Source: Polyangiaceae bacterium
GTDB taxonomy: Bacteria; Myxococcota_A; Polyangia; Polyangiales; Polyangiaceae
Assembly: GCA_025936115.1 (NCBI GenBank)
Contig: JAICTZ010000013.1
Coordinates: 124,001-188,000 of the forward strand
DNA: 64,000 nucleotides
Reading direction: 5' to 3'
In this document: piece after piece, positions 18,198-26,861 of the stretch
Layout of the letters: every line of letters begins with the position of its first letter
Position numbering within the stretch: position 1 is the first letter of the stretch
Made by a program: the position numbers and the translations under genes
Notes under the pieces: model-generated
The model's input: the letters and a program-made list of their open reading frames with translations, nothing else
Databases searched by the model: none
What the model was told of the DNA's origin: nothing

Positions 18198-19592
18198 TCA
18201 GCCTTCCGCGAGGTACGCGAGCGCGCGCAGCCCGGGCATGAAGAAGTACGCGCCGCCGCGCACCCGCACGCAGCGTTCGAGCCGCACCTGTCGTCGGAAC
18301 GGAGCGCCTTGGATCGAAAACGTGTCGTCCGTCGTGTCCGCCGCGGGCGGCGCGCCGGCGATGGGGTCGCGTTCGTGCGTGAGCCCGCCGAAATGCGGGT
18401 GATTCAGCCACGTCTCGTGCACGAACTCGAATTGCCGCTCCAGATCGGCACACAGCGCGACGAACAAGAGTCCCCGCTCAGCGGCGACGGGCGCCGCTGG
18501 GTCGAAGCGCGGACCGTAGAGCCTGCCGCGCCGGATCAACCGATGGTTTTGCACCGAGGCGAGGCTCTCGGCCGGATCGTCGCCGAGCGAATCACGCGGA
18601 TTGGCACGCCGCACGTGCGCGCCGATCGGGCAACCGGCACCGTCGCCGGTGCGGCGGTAACCGAAACGGTTCGCGGCCCGCGCATCGAACGGCCCTCCCA
18701 CGAGAGCGTCGGTCGCCGCGAGGGCCGCCCCGTCACGCCTGCGTCCCACGAGCGTCTCCGCGAAGCGTTCCGCGCCGTGACTCCCCGCCTGCGGCCACAA
18801 TTCCAGCGCCGCTCGTCCGGCGAAGCGCCAAAACGCGGGCACGTCGAGCGCGAGCTTGCGCAGCGCGACGAACGTCCCGTTGCGACCGAGATCGAGCGCG
18901 CGCGTCGCGTCCGTGCGCCGCGGCATCAGGCGCGTGCTCGCGCGAAGCGGTGCGCGCGGGCTCGCGGCGAAATGACCGCTCGCGTTGCGGTAGCCGAGCA
19001 CGAATTCACCGGCAGGCACGCCGGGATCATACGGATTTTTGTGCCTCTTGCGCGGTCCACCGCGGACGCGCGGATTGCTCCGCACATCCAAAAATCCCAA
19101 ATGATCACGCAAGTCCTCGGCCAGGTATGCGTCCTCGACGTGTGCCGTGCAGCCGAACCGCTCGAAGTCGTCCTCGAGCGCGTCCGACAGCTCGTCGAGC
19201 GCGTCCGCGGTTTCCGCATACGCGACCACGAGCGCGTCGACACGTCCCGCGGGCGTGCCGCCGAATTGCCAATGCTCGGGCGCGTTCTCACCCTGATCGC
19301 CGAGCAGGCTCGAGCGTTCGGGTGCGGCCATGCCACGCAAGAAGGCTTGCGGAAACGTCAGTAGCGCTGCTTCGGACAAGCCCAACGCTTCGAGCCCACT
19401 CACCGTCAACGCCACGTTCACGCGCCGGTCGCTCGCGCGTTCGCGCCGTTCGCTCGTCGTCACGCGCGAGAGTAGCCGGCTGAGCCACCCCGTCGCGCCC
19501 ACGACGGGCAGCTTCAAGAACCAGTACCGAGCACAGCGCTGGCGCGCATAGCCCGAGAACACGAGACCCTGGATGTCGTCGAGCTCGAGCAT
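18198..19592 (-). CDS. DyP-type haem peroxidase
   Basis: 464 residues. The C-terminal half has the hallmarks of dye-decolorising peroxidases: CPIGAHVRRANPRD with the proximal haem ligand His326, NHRLIRRGRLYG, and RGLLFVALCADLERQFEFV followed by a WLNHPHFGG stretch. The distal GXXDG motif is GFLDV (166-170): the catalytic Asp is kept but the last Gly is Val. No Tat or Sec signal is visible, so it is probably cytoplasmic. Its ATG shares one base with the stop of the gene upstream. DyP enzymes oxidise bulky aromatic substrates with H2O2; the substrate here is unknown. Confidence 0.88.
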   Translation of the reverse strand: MLELDDIQGLVFSGYARQRCARYWFLKLPVVGATGWLSRLLSRVTTSERRERASDRRVNVALTVSGLEALGLSEAALLTFPQAFLRGMAAPERSSLLGDQGENAPEHWQFGGTPAGRVDALVVAYAETADALDELSDALEDDFERFGCTAHVEDAYLAEDLRDHLGFLDVRSNPRVRGGPRKRHKNPYDPGVPAGEFVLGYRNASGHFAASPRAPLRASTRLMPRRTDATRALDLGRNGTFVALRKLALDVPAFWRFAGRAALELWPQAGSHGAERFAETLVGRRRDGAALAATDALVGGPFDARAANRFGYRRTGDGAGCPIGAHVRRANPRDSLGDDPAESLASVQNHRLIRRGRLYGPRFDPAAPVAAERGLLFVALCADLERQFEFVHETWLNHPHFGGLTHERDPIAGAPPAADTTDDTFSIQGAPFRRQVRLERCVRVRGGAYFFMPGLRALAYLAEG

Positions 19593-20830
19593 CAGTCCCG
19601 CACGAGCGAGAGCAGCCGCCGCGCGACCGCGTCGTCCAAAGTTCCGCTCAAGATCCGTCGGATTTCGGCGTTGTCGTGGATTTGATAAGGCCCGAGCTCG
19701 GGGTAGCCGCTGTAACGAAAGGGCGTCCGGAGCTCCCCGTGGCGCGCGAAGTCGCGCAGCTTGGCCACGTCACGCGCGCCGCCTTGGTACCAGCCGAACG
19801 AGATCGGAAACCCGCGGGTGTGCGACCAAATCATGCCAACGAGGCCCCGCGCCCGCTCGGCCGCACGCTCGAGCGCACTCTCCACGCTCGCGTCGAAGTC
19901 TGCCAAAAAAATCAAGCGTCCGTCTTCGAGCAACACGAAGCCCGCCGACTGAACTGCTTCCGCTCCCGGAACCTTCCCGCGCGCGCTCGCCTTCCACGAG
20001 AACTTGTCGAGCAGGCGAAGCACGAGACGGAGCGCACTCCGCCGGAAGTCCCCCGCTTTCAATTCCGCGACATGGGAGAAGGTTCGCCAGCTGCCACTCG
20101 TGCCAATCGGTTCCGGCGCGAGGGCGGCGGCACTTCCGCTCGAGGTGAGCGTGTCGTGCCAGAGCCCGCCGAACAAATCGCCGAGATCGTGAAGGCACGA
20201 GCGCACGAACGTGAGCCCGAGCGCGACCCACTCCCTGAACGTCAGTGGAGACGCCGTTCCCACGAGCGTCTCCGTGGCCCCCAGCGTCTCGGCCACCGCG
20301 CGCGCCGCACCGAACCGCTCCCCGGCCCGCCGCACGATCTCGATCGGCGCGAGCGCCCGCAATTCGCGATCGTGCTCGCTGAGCCAGCGCGAGAGCGCGT
20401 TCCTGAGCGCAAAATCCGCGCGGATCTGCGGCACCGTGAGCTCTCGCTGCGCCGAAAACAGCGCCGCGACGGGCCGCGCATGCGCGCTGAGGAACCGTCC
20501 GAAGCTCTCGCGCGTGCTCGGCCGCGTCCAACCAGCGCACTGACCGAGCACCCGTTCGAGCTCGAGCCCGCCACGAGACCAGAGCTCATCGAGGTGCACT
20601 CGCGTGTCACCGTCGAAAATCGTCGCGAAGAGCAGCAGCGTGGCGGCTCCGTTCCGACCGCCACGCGCGTCGAGCAACGCGAAGCGCGCCGAATGAACCG
20701 ACTCCGCCGCCGTGAGCTTTTCGCACAGCGCCGCCGATACGGCTTCGATGGACGTACCGATCGTCAGACCGCTCTCGGCGAGCACCGGAAAGACGGCCGT
20801 GAGCGCTTGCTTGCCGACGGGAGCAGGCAC
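19592..20830 (-). CDS. Conserved-looking protein of unknown function in DyP operon
   Basis: 412 residues from a GTG start. I do not recognise the family. It is mixed alpha/beta, with segments such as RFALLDARGG, LLLFATIFDGD and FVLLEDGRLIFLADFD, which look like two related strands (an internal pseudo-repeat in which a 'value' strand precedes FDGD/FDAS), and a late FGWYQGGARD. No signal peptide or clear membrane span. It is joined to the DyP gene by a one-base stop/start overlap, so it probably acts with it, for example as a partner or a lipid/aromatic-processing protein; that is inference. Confidence 0.7.
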   Translation of the reverse strand: MPAPVGKQALTAVFPVLAESGLTIGTSIEAVSAALCEKLTAAESVHSARFALLDARGGRNGAATLLLFATIFDGDTRVHLDELWSRGGLELERVLGQCAGWTRPSTRESFGRFLSAHARPVAALFSAQRELTVPQIRADFALRNALSRWLSEHDRELRALAPIEIVRRAGERFGAARAVAETLGATETLVGTASPLTFREWVALGLTFVRSCLHDLGDLFGGLWHDTLTSSGSAAALAPEPIGTSGSWRTFSHVAELKAGDFRRSALRLVLRLLDKFSWKASARGKVPGAEAVQSAGFVLLEDGRLIFLADFDASVESALERAAERARGLVGMIWSHTRGFPISFGWYQGGARDVAKLRDFARHGELRTPFRYSGYPELGPYQIHDNAEIRRILSGTLDDAVARRLLSLVRD

Positions 20831-20840
20831 CGGGCGCCGA

Positions 20841-21257
20841 CTAGTCCAGCGCGCCGAACGTCTCTTTCAAGCGAGCGAGATCCGGCTCGCCCACGTAACC
20901 GCCGAGACCGATGCGGAGCGAAATCGTGATTTCGTCACCCCACGGCCACCAGAGCCCGTACGCCACGAGGCGGCCGAGCTGGTCCATCGTGTAGAGCCGC
21001 TGGTCGGGGCGAACGCCGCCGGTCGTCTCGGCGATCTCGCGCGCTTGAGCGGGAGCGCCTGCGATGCTCTTCGAGGTCCACTCGTGCGGCAGGTACGCGA
21101 TGACCACGGCGCGCGCCTCCGCCTCCATCTCGACGTTGAACGACGACGCGACGCACGAGTAGCGGCTGTCCCAGCTCCAGCCACCCTTGATCCAACTCTT
21201 CCTGAGCTGGCCTAGGGACGCGAACAGTGCAGCCGACGATCCGGGGCGGGCCTCCAT
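20841..21257 (-). CDS. Unknown protein, first gene of the DyP operon
   Basis: 138 residues when started at the ATG at 21257. The frame is open further upstream, but that extension would run into the divergent DAHP synthase gene and reads poorly. The protein is tryptophan-rich (SWIKGGWSWDSRY, YGLWWPWGDE) and has no signal or membrane segment. A 10-bp gap separates it from the next gene, so the four genes 21257-17360 form one transcription unit. No family recognised. Confidence 0.6.
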   Translation of the reverse strand: MEARPGSSAALFASLGQLRKSWIKGGWSWDSRYSCVASSFNVEMEAEARAVVIAYLPHEWTSKSIAGAPAQAREIAETTGGVRPDQRLYTMDQLGRLVAYGLWWPWGDEITISLRIGLGGYVGEPDLARLKETFGALD

Positions 21258-21311
21258 GGGCGGAACGATACCCGAGGAAGCCGAGGCTAGGCTAGAGTGC
21301 ATCCTGCCGCC

Positions 21312-22370
21312 ATGTTCGCCACGGACGACATACGAATCGAGAAGCTTCGGCCGCTCCTGCCCCCCGCTATACTGATGGAGGAGCTGCCCCTCGACGACGA
21401 CCAGGCGCGTCAGATCGCGACCGCGCGGACCGAGATCGGCGATACCCTGATGGGTCGCGACGACCGGCTGACCATCGTCGTCGGCCCCTGTTCGGTGCAC
21501 GACACCAAGGCCGCGCTCGACTACGCCGCCCGCCTGAAGAGCGCCGCCGATCGCTTCCGCGGCGAGCTCGTCGTCGTGATGCGCACCTACTTCGAGAAGC
21601 CGCGCACCACCGTCGGCTGGAAGGGACTCATCAACGATCCCGATCTCGACGGCAGCTTCGCCATCAACCGTGGGCTACGCGTCGCGCGGCAATTTCTGCG
21701 CGACGTGGTGGCGCTCGGCCTGCCGACCGCGATGGAGTTTTTGGATCCCATCACGCCGCAGTTCGTCGCGGACCTCGTCTCGTGGGGCGCGATCGGCGCG
21801 CGCACGACCGAGAGCCAGGTCCACCGTGAGCTCGCCTCCGGACTGTCCATGCCCGTCGGTTTCAAGAACGGCACGAGCGGCGCCGTCCAGATCGCGGTCG
21901 ACGCCGTGCGGTCCGCGGCGTCGCCGCACCACTTCCTCTCGGTCACCAAACAGGGACTGGCCGCCATCGTCAGCACGCGTGGCAACCCGCTCTGCCACGT
22001 GATCCTACGCGGCGGCTCGAACGGCCCCAATTATTCGGCGGCCCACATCGCGGAAGCCACGCAATTCCTCGCCAAAGCGGGTCTCCGGCCGGCCCTCATG
22101 GTCGACTGCAGCCATGCCAACAGCGGCAAGGATCCCCGGCGACAGCCCGAGGTCGTCGCCGACGTCGCACGACGCATCGCCGACGGTGAGCGCTCGATTT
22201 TCGGGCTGATGATCGAGAGCTTTCTGGTCGATGGCCGACAAGATCCGGTAGAGGGCAAACCACTCGTCTATGGCCAGAGCATCACGGACGCATGCTTGGG
22301 TTGGGACGCTACGGAACCCCTGCTTGCTATGATGAGTGAAGCCGTGCGAGCACGGCGAGGACGAACATGA
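21312..22370 (+). CDS. 3-deoxy-7-phosphoheptulonate (DAHP) synthase, class I
   Basis: First step of the shikimate pathway, joining phosphoenolpyruvate and erythrose 4-phosphate. With the ATG at 21312 it is 352 residues, the usual AroF/G/H size; the GTG at 21297 is an alternative. Signature segments are GPCSVHD, FEKPRTTVGWKGL, FKNGTSG, LRGGSNGPNY and MVDCSHANSGKD. The feedback type (Phe, Tyr or Trp) cannot be read safely. Its stop overlaps the start of a GH1 glucosidase (ATGA), an unexpected partner. Confidence 0.93.
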   Translation: MFATDDIRIEKLRPLLPPAILMEELPLDDDQARQIATARTEIGDTLMGRDDRLTIVVGPCSVHDTKAALDYAARLKSAADRFRGELVVVMRTYFEKPRTTVGWKGLINDPDLDGSFAINRGLRVARQFLRDVVALGLPTAMEFLDPITPQFVADLVSWGAIGARTTESQVHRELASGLSMPVGFKNGTSGAVQIAVDAVRSAASPHHFLSVTKQGLAAIVSTRGNPLCHVILRGGSNGPNYSAAHIAEATQFLAKAGLRPALMVDCSHANSGKDPRRQPEVVADVARRIADGERSIFGLMIESFLVDGRQDPVEGKPLVYGQSITDACLGWDATEPLLAMMSEAVRARRGRT

Positions 22371-23725
22371 CCTTTCCCAAGAACTTCGTGTGGGGCACGG
22401 CCGCGGCCTCCTACCAAATCGAAGGCGGCGCGACCGCTGACGGCAAGGGCCCGAGCGTGTGGGACATGCTCTGCCGCAAGGAGGGCGCCGTCTACGAAGG
22501 CCACACGGGAGACGTCGCTTGCGACCACTACCACCGCTACGCGGAGGACGTCGCGATCCTGAAGCGCTTCGGCGTCCAGGCGTATCGGCTCAGCGTCTCC
22601 TGGCCGCGTGTGCTGCCGACTGGAACCGGTACCGCAAACGAAGCCGGCCTCGCCTTCTATGACCGCCTGGTCGACGCCCTGCTCGAAGCCGGCATCACGC
22701 CCTGGGTCACGCTCTTTCACTGGGATTTCCCGCTCGAGCTCTACTATCGCGGTGGTTGGCTCAACCGCGACAGCGCCGAGTGGTTCGCCGACTACGCGAC
22801 CCTCATCGGTCGCCGTCTCGGTGATCGCGTCAAGCACTGGATGACGCTCAACGAGCCGCAGGTCTACATCAACTCCGGCCACCTCGAAGGTCGTCACGCC
22901 CCGGGCGATCGCCTCGCGTTCCACGAAGTCACGCGCGCGGGCCACAACACACTCCGCGCCCACGGCCGCGCCGTCCAAGCCCTGCGCGCGGCGTCGCCCG
23001 GTCCGTGCCGCATCGGCTACGCGCCGGCGAGTCACCCCAAAGTCCCGGCGAGCAACAAGCCTGAAGACATCGACGCCGCGCGGCGCGCGTTCTTCGCGAC
23101 CACGGGCCGCCACCTCGCGACCATGTCGTGGTGGCTCGAGCCCGTCTTCAAGGCCAAGTACCCCGAAGACGCGTGGGCGTACTTCGGCCGCGACGTGCCG
23201 CAGGTCCTTCCTGGCGACATGGAGCTCATCGCGCAACCCGTCGACTTCTTCGGCGTCAACATCTACGCGGGCGACCGCATCCGTGCGACAGCCGGCGGCG
23301 GCTACGAGACCGTCCCCTTCCCGCCCGGCCACCCGCGGACGGCGTTCAACTGGCCCATCGTCCCCGAGGCCATGTACTGGACGACCCGCTACTGCCACGA
23401 GCGTTACCAAAAGCCGATCGTCGTCACCGAGAACGGCATCTCCTCGACCGACAGCGTCGCGCTCGACGGTCACGTGCACGACCCGACGCGCATCGACTTC
23501 ACCCAGCGCTACCTTCTCCAACTCGAACGCGCGATTGACGGCGGCGTCCCCATCGAGGGCTACTTCCACTGGTCCTTCATCGACAACTTCGAATGGGCCG
23601 AGGGCTACAAACAGCGCTTCGGCCTCATCCACTGCGACTACGCCACCGGCACCCGGACACCGAAGGACTCGGCGGCGTGGTACGCGGAGGTCATCAGGAC
23701 GAACGGGGCGGCGCTTCACAAGTAA
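22367..23725 (+). CDS. GH1 beta-glucosidase
   Basis: 452 residues, typical of bacterial family GH1. It starts FPKNFVWGTAAASYQIEGG, the standard N-terminus with the sugar-binding Gln and Glu/His set; the acid/base E163 is in TLNEPQ and the nucleophile E355 in VTENGIS. No signal peptide, so it is cytoplasmic and would cleave imported beta-glucosides or cellobiose. It overlaps the DAHP synthase stop by 4 bp and so is translationally coupled to an aromatic amino acid gene; the link between the two is not obvious. Confidence 0.93.
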   Translation: MTFPKNFVWGTAAASYQIEGGATADGKGPSVWDMLCRKEGAVYEGHTGDVACDHYHRYAEDVAILKRFGVQAYRLSVSWPRVLPTGTGTANEAGLAFYDRLVDALLEAGITPWVTLFHWDFPLELYYRGGWLNRDSAEWFADYATLIGRRLGDRVKHWMTLNEPQVYINSGHLEGRHAPGDRLAFHEVTRAGHNTLRAHGRAVQALRAASPGPCRIGYAPASHPKVPASNKPEDIDAARRAFFATTGRHLATMSWWLEPVFKAKYPEDAWAYFGRDVPQVLPGDMELIAQPVDFFGVNIYAGDRIRATAGGGYETVPFPPGHPRTAFNWPIVPEAMYWTTRYCHERYQKPIVVTENGISSTDSVALDGHVHDPTRIDFTQRYLLQLERAIDGGVPIEGYFHWSFIDNFEWAEGYKQRFGLIHCDYATGTRTPKDSAAWYAEVIRTNGAALHK

Positions 23726-23897
23726 CTGCAGCGGAAGCACGGCGCTCAGCGGCGGCGCCCGGTGTTTGCGGCGGCGCGCCGCACGTGCCGGCAGGCCTAT
23801 CTATCCGGACGGACGCACCTTTCACCGCCCACGGCCACATGCGACCGAACGGCCGGCGCGGCCACGAGTTCAAAGCAGTGCGATCGTCAGCAAACCC

Positions 23898-23925
23898 TTG
23901 AGAAGTCGGACCTCTGTGGTATGTA
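23898..23925 (+). promoter_or_regulatory. Sigma-70-like promoter of tRNA-Asp
   Basis: TTGAGA at 23898-23903 and TATGTA at 23920-23925, with a 16-bp spacer, end 17 bp before the first base of the tRNA. The spacing and position fit a housekeeping promoter. The rest of the gap 23726-23942 shows no gene. Confidence 0.55.
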
Positions 23926-23942
23926 CGCGCCCCACCGCTTAC

Positions 23943-24019
<77 letters not shown>

Positions 24020-24024
24020 AGAAG

Positions 24025-24042
24025 AGAGCCTGGGGAGGCTCT
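24025..24042 (+). terminator. Hairpin just after tRNA-Asp
   Basis: AGAGCCT and AGGCTCT form a perfect 7-bp stem with a GGGG loop, five bases after the CCA end. No T tract follows. It may mark the 3' end for processing or act with the second hairpin as a terminator. Confidence 0.5.
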
Positions 24043-24048
24043 GAGAGA

Positions 24049-24082
24049 GGGAGAGTATGACGGAGAACGTCATAGCTCTCCC
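24049..24082 (+). terminator. Second, longer hairpin after tRNA-Asp
   Basis: Left arm 24049-24062 and right arm 24068-24082 pair along 14 bp with a single bulged base and a 5-base loop. With the hairpin at 24025 this makes a tandem structure. It lies between the tRNA and a convergent gene ending at 24267, and could work in both directions. The remaining 24083-24266 is GC-rich and shows nothing else. Confidence 0.55.
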
Positions 24083-24266
24083 GTGGCGCCCCCGGCGCCG
24101 CCGCCCGGGCTCTTCAAAGCCCACGCGGAGGCGGAGGTAGCGGCATTCAGGGCCCTTCCGACGTTTGGTCCTGGAGCCGGCTGCGGCCGTGCTCCGAGAT
24201 ATCGACGGCTCCGTAACCCGTCGCATAGTCGTTCTGGCTGGTCGCAGGACCCCACGGCTGTTTCCT

Positions 24267-25598
24267 TCAGTGCCGAGCGCAGCGGAAACCACGCAGGACG
24301 CTGCGCTCGTCGTCGGCGACGAGCGTGCGCGCCGTGGGCTCTTTGAGACCGTCGTAGTAGGTGCCGCGAACGCCCGTCATGCCGGCCATCGGGGGCTCGG
24401 CGAGCACCCATTCGCTCACGTTGCCGGCGAGGTCGCAGACGCCTTGTGTCGTGATGTCCGGGGCACGCGAGCATCCGGGTAATAGGGGCTGGCCGTCTGC
24501 CCCGGCGGCGGCGCTTTCACAAATGAGAGCGTCGTCGCCCCACGGATAGAGGACGTCGGCGCCGCCATTGCGCTGCGCGTACTCCCATTCGAGCTCCGTC
24601 GGCAGCGTGCCGCCAGCCCAGGCGCAGAAGGCTTTCGCTTCGTCGGCCGTCACCGAGACGATCGGGAAGTCGCCTTGCCCACTCGAGAACCCCACTGCTG
24701 CGTCTGCGGGCGGCTGGGCGCATCCACCAGCAGTGATGCAGGCCCTGTACTGAGCCGTCGTCACCTCCGTTTTGAGGAGCTCGAAGCTCGCGACCGTTGC
24801 TTGTGGGCGCGCGTCGCCGAGGAGCTTGCTTCCCACCGCGAACGAGCCTGCGGGAAGGGGCTGCCACGCGAGCGGAGCCGGACCGTCGCTCGCGGCGTAG
24901 CAAGCGGGCCAGCCGTTCACGTCGAGGCAGAAGCCGTTACCGCAGACGGCTTCTGCGCGCGGGAAAACGTCGCTGCAAATGTAGACGGAGTTGTCGATAC
25001 AAGCCGACGTGCCCGGCGCCGGGCAGTCGATCGGCGCCGCGCACTCCGCCGTCCGTGAACCGCCGAGCTCGCCTTCGAGACAACGCTGGTCGGAATCGCA
25101 GGCCAGTTTCCCAACGGGGAGGCCGCCGTCGCAGCGGACCACGACGTTGCCACGGCACTCCTTGTCTACGCCGTCTTTGCAGGGCGTCGAGTCGATGGCG
25201 CACACGGCTTTACTGCGCCCAAGCGGGCCGGCCCCGCTCAGGCACGTCCTCTCCGCCCCGCACGGGTGAGCGTTCGCGGCCACCAGCGTATTCACGCAAT
25301 CATGGGCGTCGTTGCCGATACAGACGCTCCAGGCATCGGCATCGCACGTCGCACCCGGCAGCGCACACATCGCAGTGGTGTCCGAGAGCGTGACACACGC
25401 GTTCGAATCGCACGATTCGAACGCGAGATAAGTCGAATCATCCTCGTCGTCGGTACACGTTCGAACGCCTCCGTTGACGCACTGCTGATGCCCGGGGTCA
25501 CTGCACTGCTCGTCGTTCTGAGAGCTGCCCAAAGAGAAGCTGCAGCCAGCGAGCAAGACGACCGTCGCGAGCCAAACATGCGACAAGGTAAAGCCCAT
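24267..25598 (-). CDS. Lipoprotein with cysteine-rich repeats and FGE-sulfatase (SUMF1-like) domain
   Basis: 443 residues from the ATG at 25598, which gives a signal peptide with lipobox LAGC; 58 upstream codons are open but lack signal features. Residues about 30-250 are cysteine-rich repeats (CVNGGVRTC, CDGGLPVGKLAC, CIDNSVYIC), like binding modules of myxobacterial surface proteins. The C-terminal 190 residues are a formylglycine-generating-enzyme-like domain: LLKTEVTTAQYRAC, FPIVSVTADEAKAFCAWAGG, LPTELEWEYA, CDLAGNVSEW and a final FRCAR. Most bacterial members lack proven FGE activity, so the role is a surface-anchored binding or modifying protein. Confidence 0.8.
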   Translation of the reverse strand: MGFTLSHVWLATVVLLAGCSFSLGSSQNDEQCSDPGHQQCVNGGVRTCTDDEDDSTYLAFESCDSNACVTLSDTTAMCALPGATCDADAWSVCIGNDAHDCVNTLVAANAHPCGAERTCLSGAGPLGRSKAVCAIDSTPCKDGVDKECRGNVVVRCDGGLPVGKLACDSDQRCLEGELGGSRTAECAAPIDCPAPGTSACIDNSVYICSDVFPRAEAVCGNGFCLDVNGWPACYAASDGPAPLAWQPLPAGSFAVGSKLLGDARPQATVASFELLKTEVTTAQYRACITAGGCAQPPADAAVGFSSGQGDFPIVSVTADEAKAFCAWAGGTLPTELEWEYAQRNGGADVLYPWGDDALICESAAAGADGQPLLPGCSRAPDITTQGVCDLAGNVSEWVLAEPPMAGMTGVRGTYYDGLKEPTARTLVADDERSVLRGFRCARH

Positions 25599-25922
25599 AC
25601 GTTGAAAGGGTGAGCAAGAAGCATGCCCTGCTCGACCGAGCCTCTTCGCTGAGTCCAACGCTCGCTCCGCGCAGGGAAATCCGGCACGGCTCTGATGTGA
25701 AGGTGTCTGGGTGTGGTGCCGGCGCGACAGCTCGCGTGTGACCACGCAACCACAGTCATGAGTCCGGCTCACGTCTCGTGCATGACCGTGGCCGAGAAAT
25801 GACAGGCATCACGCCCGCACACGCGTACGCGCTGCGTGATACCCATCATTCACCGGTTCTCTCATTTTACCCAAGCTCCCCCTGGATCGATGGACCGCGT
25901 CCGGTGACGGACGCCTGCACGG
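25599..25922. other. Gene-free gap with one weak hairpin
   Basis: No supported gene. ATCACGC at 25809-25815 and GCGTGAT at 25835-25841 are inverted and enclose an ACACGCGTACGCG stretch; this could be a terminator for the minus-strand gene ending at 25923, but no T run follows. Confidence 0.35.
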
Positions 25923-26522
25923 CTAGTACATGAGATCTGACGAGTCCATCTCGAACAAGTCGTCGCCGCCGAGCCAGCTCCGCGTACGCAGATAATGAAA
26001 TGAGTCGGTGAACAAGTTTTCCGATAGCCCCACGGCCTTGATCGTCCAAAACTTCGAGCCAGCCGCGTATGGCAATATCTCGAACAATGCAGATTGGGGG
26101 TTGTCGGGAATGGTCGGATAGTCTGCTTTTACCCCGTCACCACTGCCTTCGACTTCCCAGTAGTTGGCGGTCGTGTTGGAGTAAATGACATAGCGAGTGT
26201 TCGCCCAGCGCTCCAAGTCGCGGCAGAAGAGCACCCATTCATACCAGGGCTCGACGCCCGCCTTCCCGACAGCATCGACATACCAGCCGGCTCGCCCGGC
26301 TGCTCCGTTGGGTGGTTCAGTCTTCAGGATTGCGTTTTGCGCAGAAGCCTTAATGGTGTGCCAGTGTTTGCTGCATTCGAGTTGGGCCGATGCATGCTGT
26401 CCGTACGTAGAGATCCCCGCCAGCAGGACGCCGGCGACGAAATAGGCTTTGGGCTTCGACGAGCACTTCAGGCGGTCGAGACCTTCTTCGGCCGTTGTTC
26501 GAAAATCGGTTGCGTTCTTCAT
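25923..26522 (-). CDS. Secreted protein of unknown function
   Basis: 199 residues. A good Shine-Dalgarno (AGGAAAG) precedes the ATG. A long basic N-region leads to a hydrophobic segment (AYFVAGVLLAGIS) and a likely cleavage after ASA, so the mature protein starts near residue 47. It is rich in Trp and Tyr (WYVDAVG, WYEWVLFC, NYWEVEGSG) with two to three cysteines and looks like a small beta-rich extracellular protein. Base composition is less GC-rich than the neighbours, which hints at recent acquisition. It is divergent from a LuxR-type regulator, a possible controller. No family recognised. Confidence 0.65.
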   Translation of the reverse strand: MKNATDFRTTAEEGLDRLKCSSKPKAYFVAGVLLAGISTYGQHASAQLECSKHWHTIKASAQNAILKTEPPNGAAGRAGWYVDAVGKAGVEPWYEWVLFCRDLERWANTRYVIYSNTTANYWEVEGSGDGVKADYPTIPDNPQSALFEILPYAAGSKFWTIKAVGLSENLFTDSFHYLRTRSWLGGDDLFEMDSSDLMY

Positions 26523-26604
26523 GGCTCTTTCCTTTCGCTTACCGGCGCTTAGACCCAGTCCGGGATAGGCCTCCTTCGCATCGGTCGCCGATTGCGTTAA
26601 GAGT

Positions 26605-26634
26605 CCCCCCTCGCCCCCTCACCCCCTCGCCCCC
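26605..26634 (-). promoter_or_regulatory. Strong G-quadruplex motif in divergent promoter gap
   Basis: On the minus strand four G runs of 5-6 bases (complements of the C runs 26605-26610, 26614-26618, 26622-26626 and 26630-26634) are separated by exactly three bases each. This exceeds the usual G-quadruplex consensus. It lies 83 bp upstream of the secreted-protein start at 26522 and about 230 bp from the LuxR-type start, and would be on the coding strand for the former. The rest of the gap 26523-26861 shows nothing else. Confidence 0.7.
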
Positions 26635-26861
26635 TGCCGCACAGGCGCTGGTCGCTATTCCGTTCTGGTGAGCCGAGCATACACCGCGGTGCTACTTTCA
26701 AAAGGGTACGGGTGTACCCAGTGAGACGGGTGCGCCGTCGCCTGTGGCGAGGCGAGAACGGAAGGCGCGCTGGGTACAAACGTCCTCATGTCACCGCGGC
26801 TAGGCCGTGGTACGGTGCGGAGCCGTGTGGTCCTCGTTGCGACTGGTTCAGGAGTGGGTCG

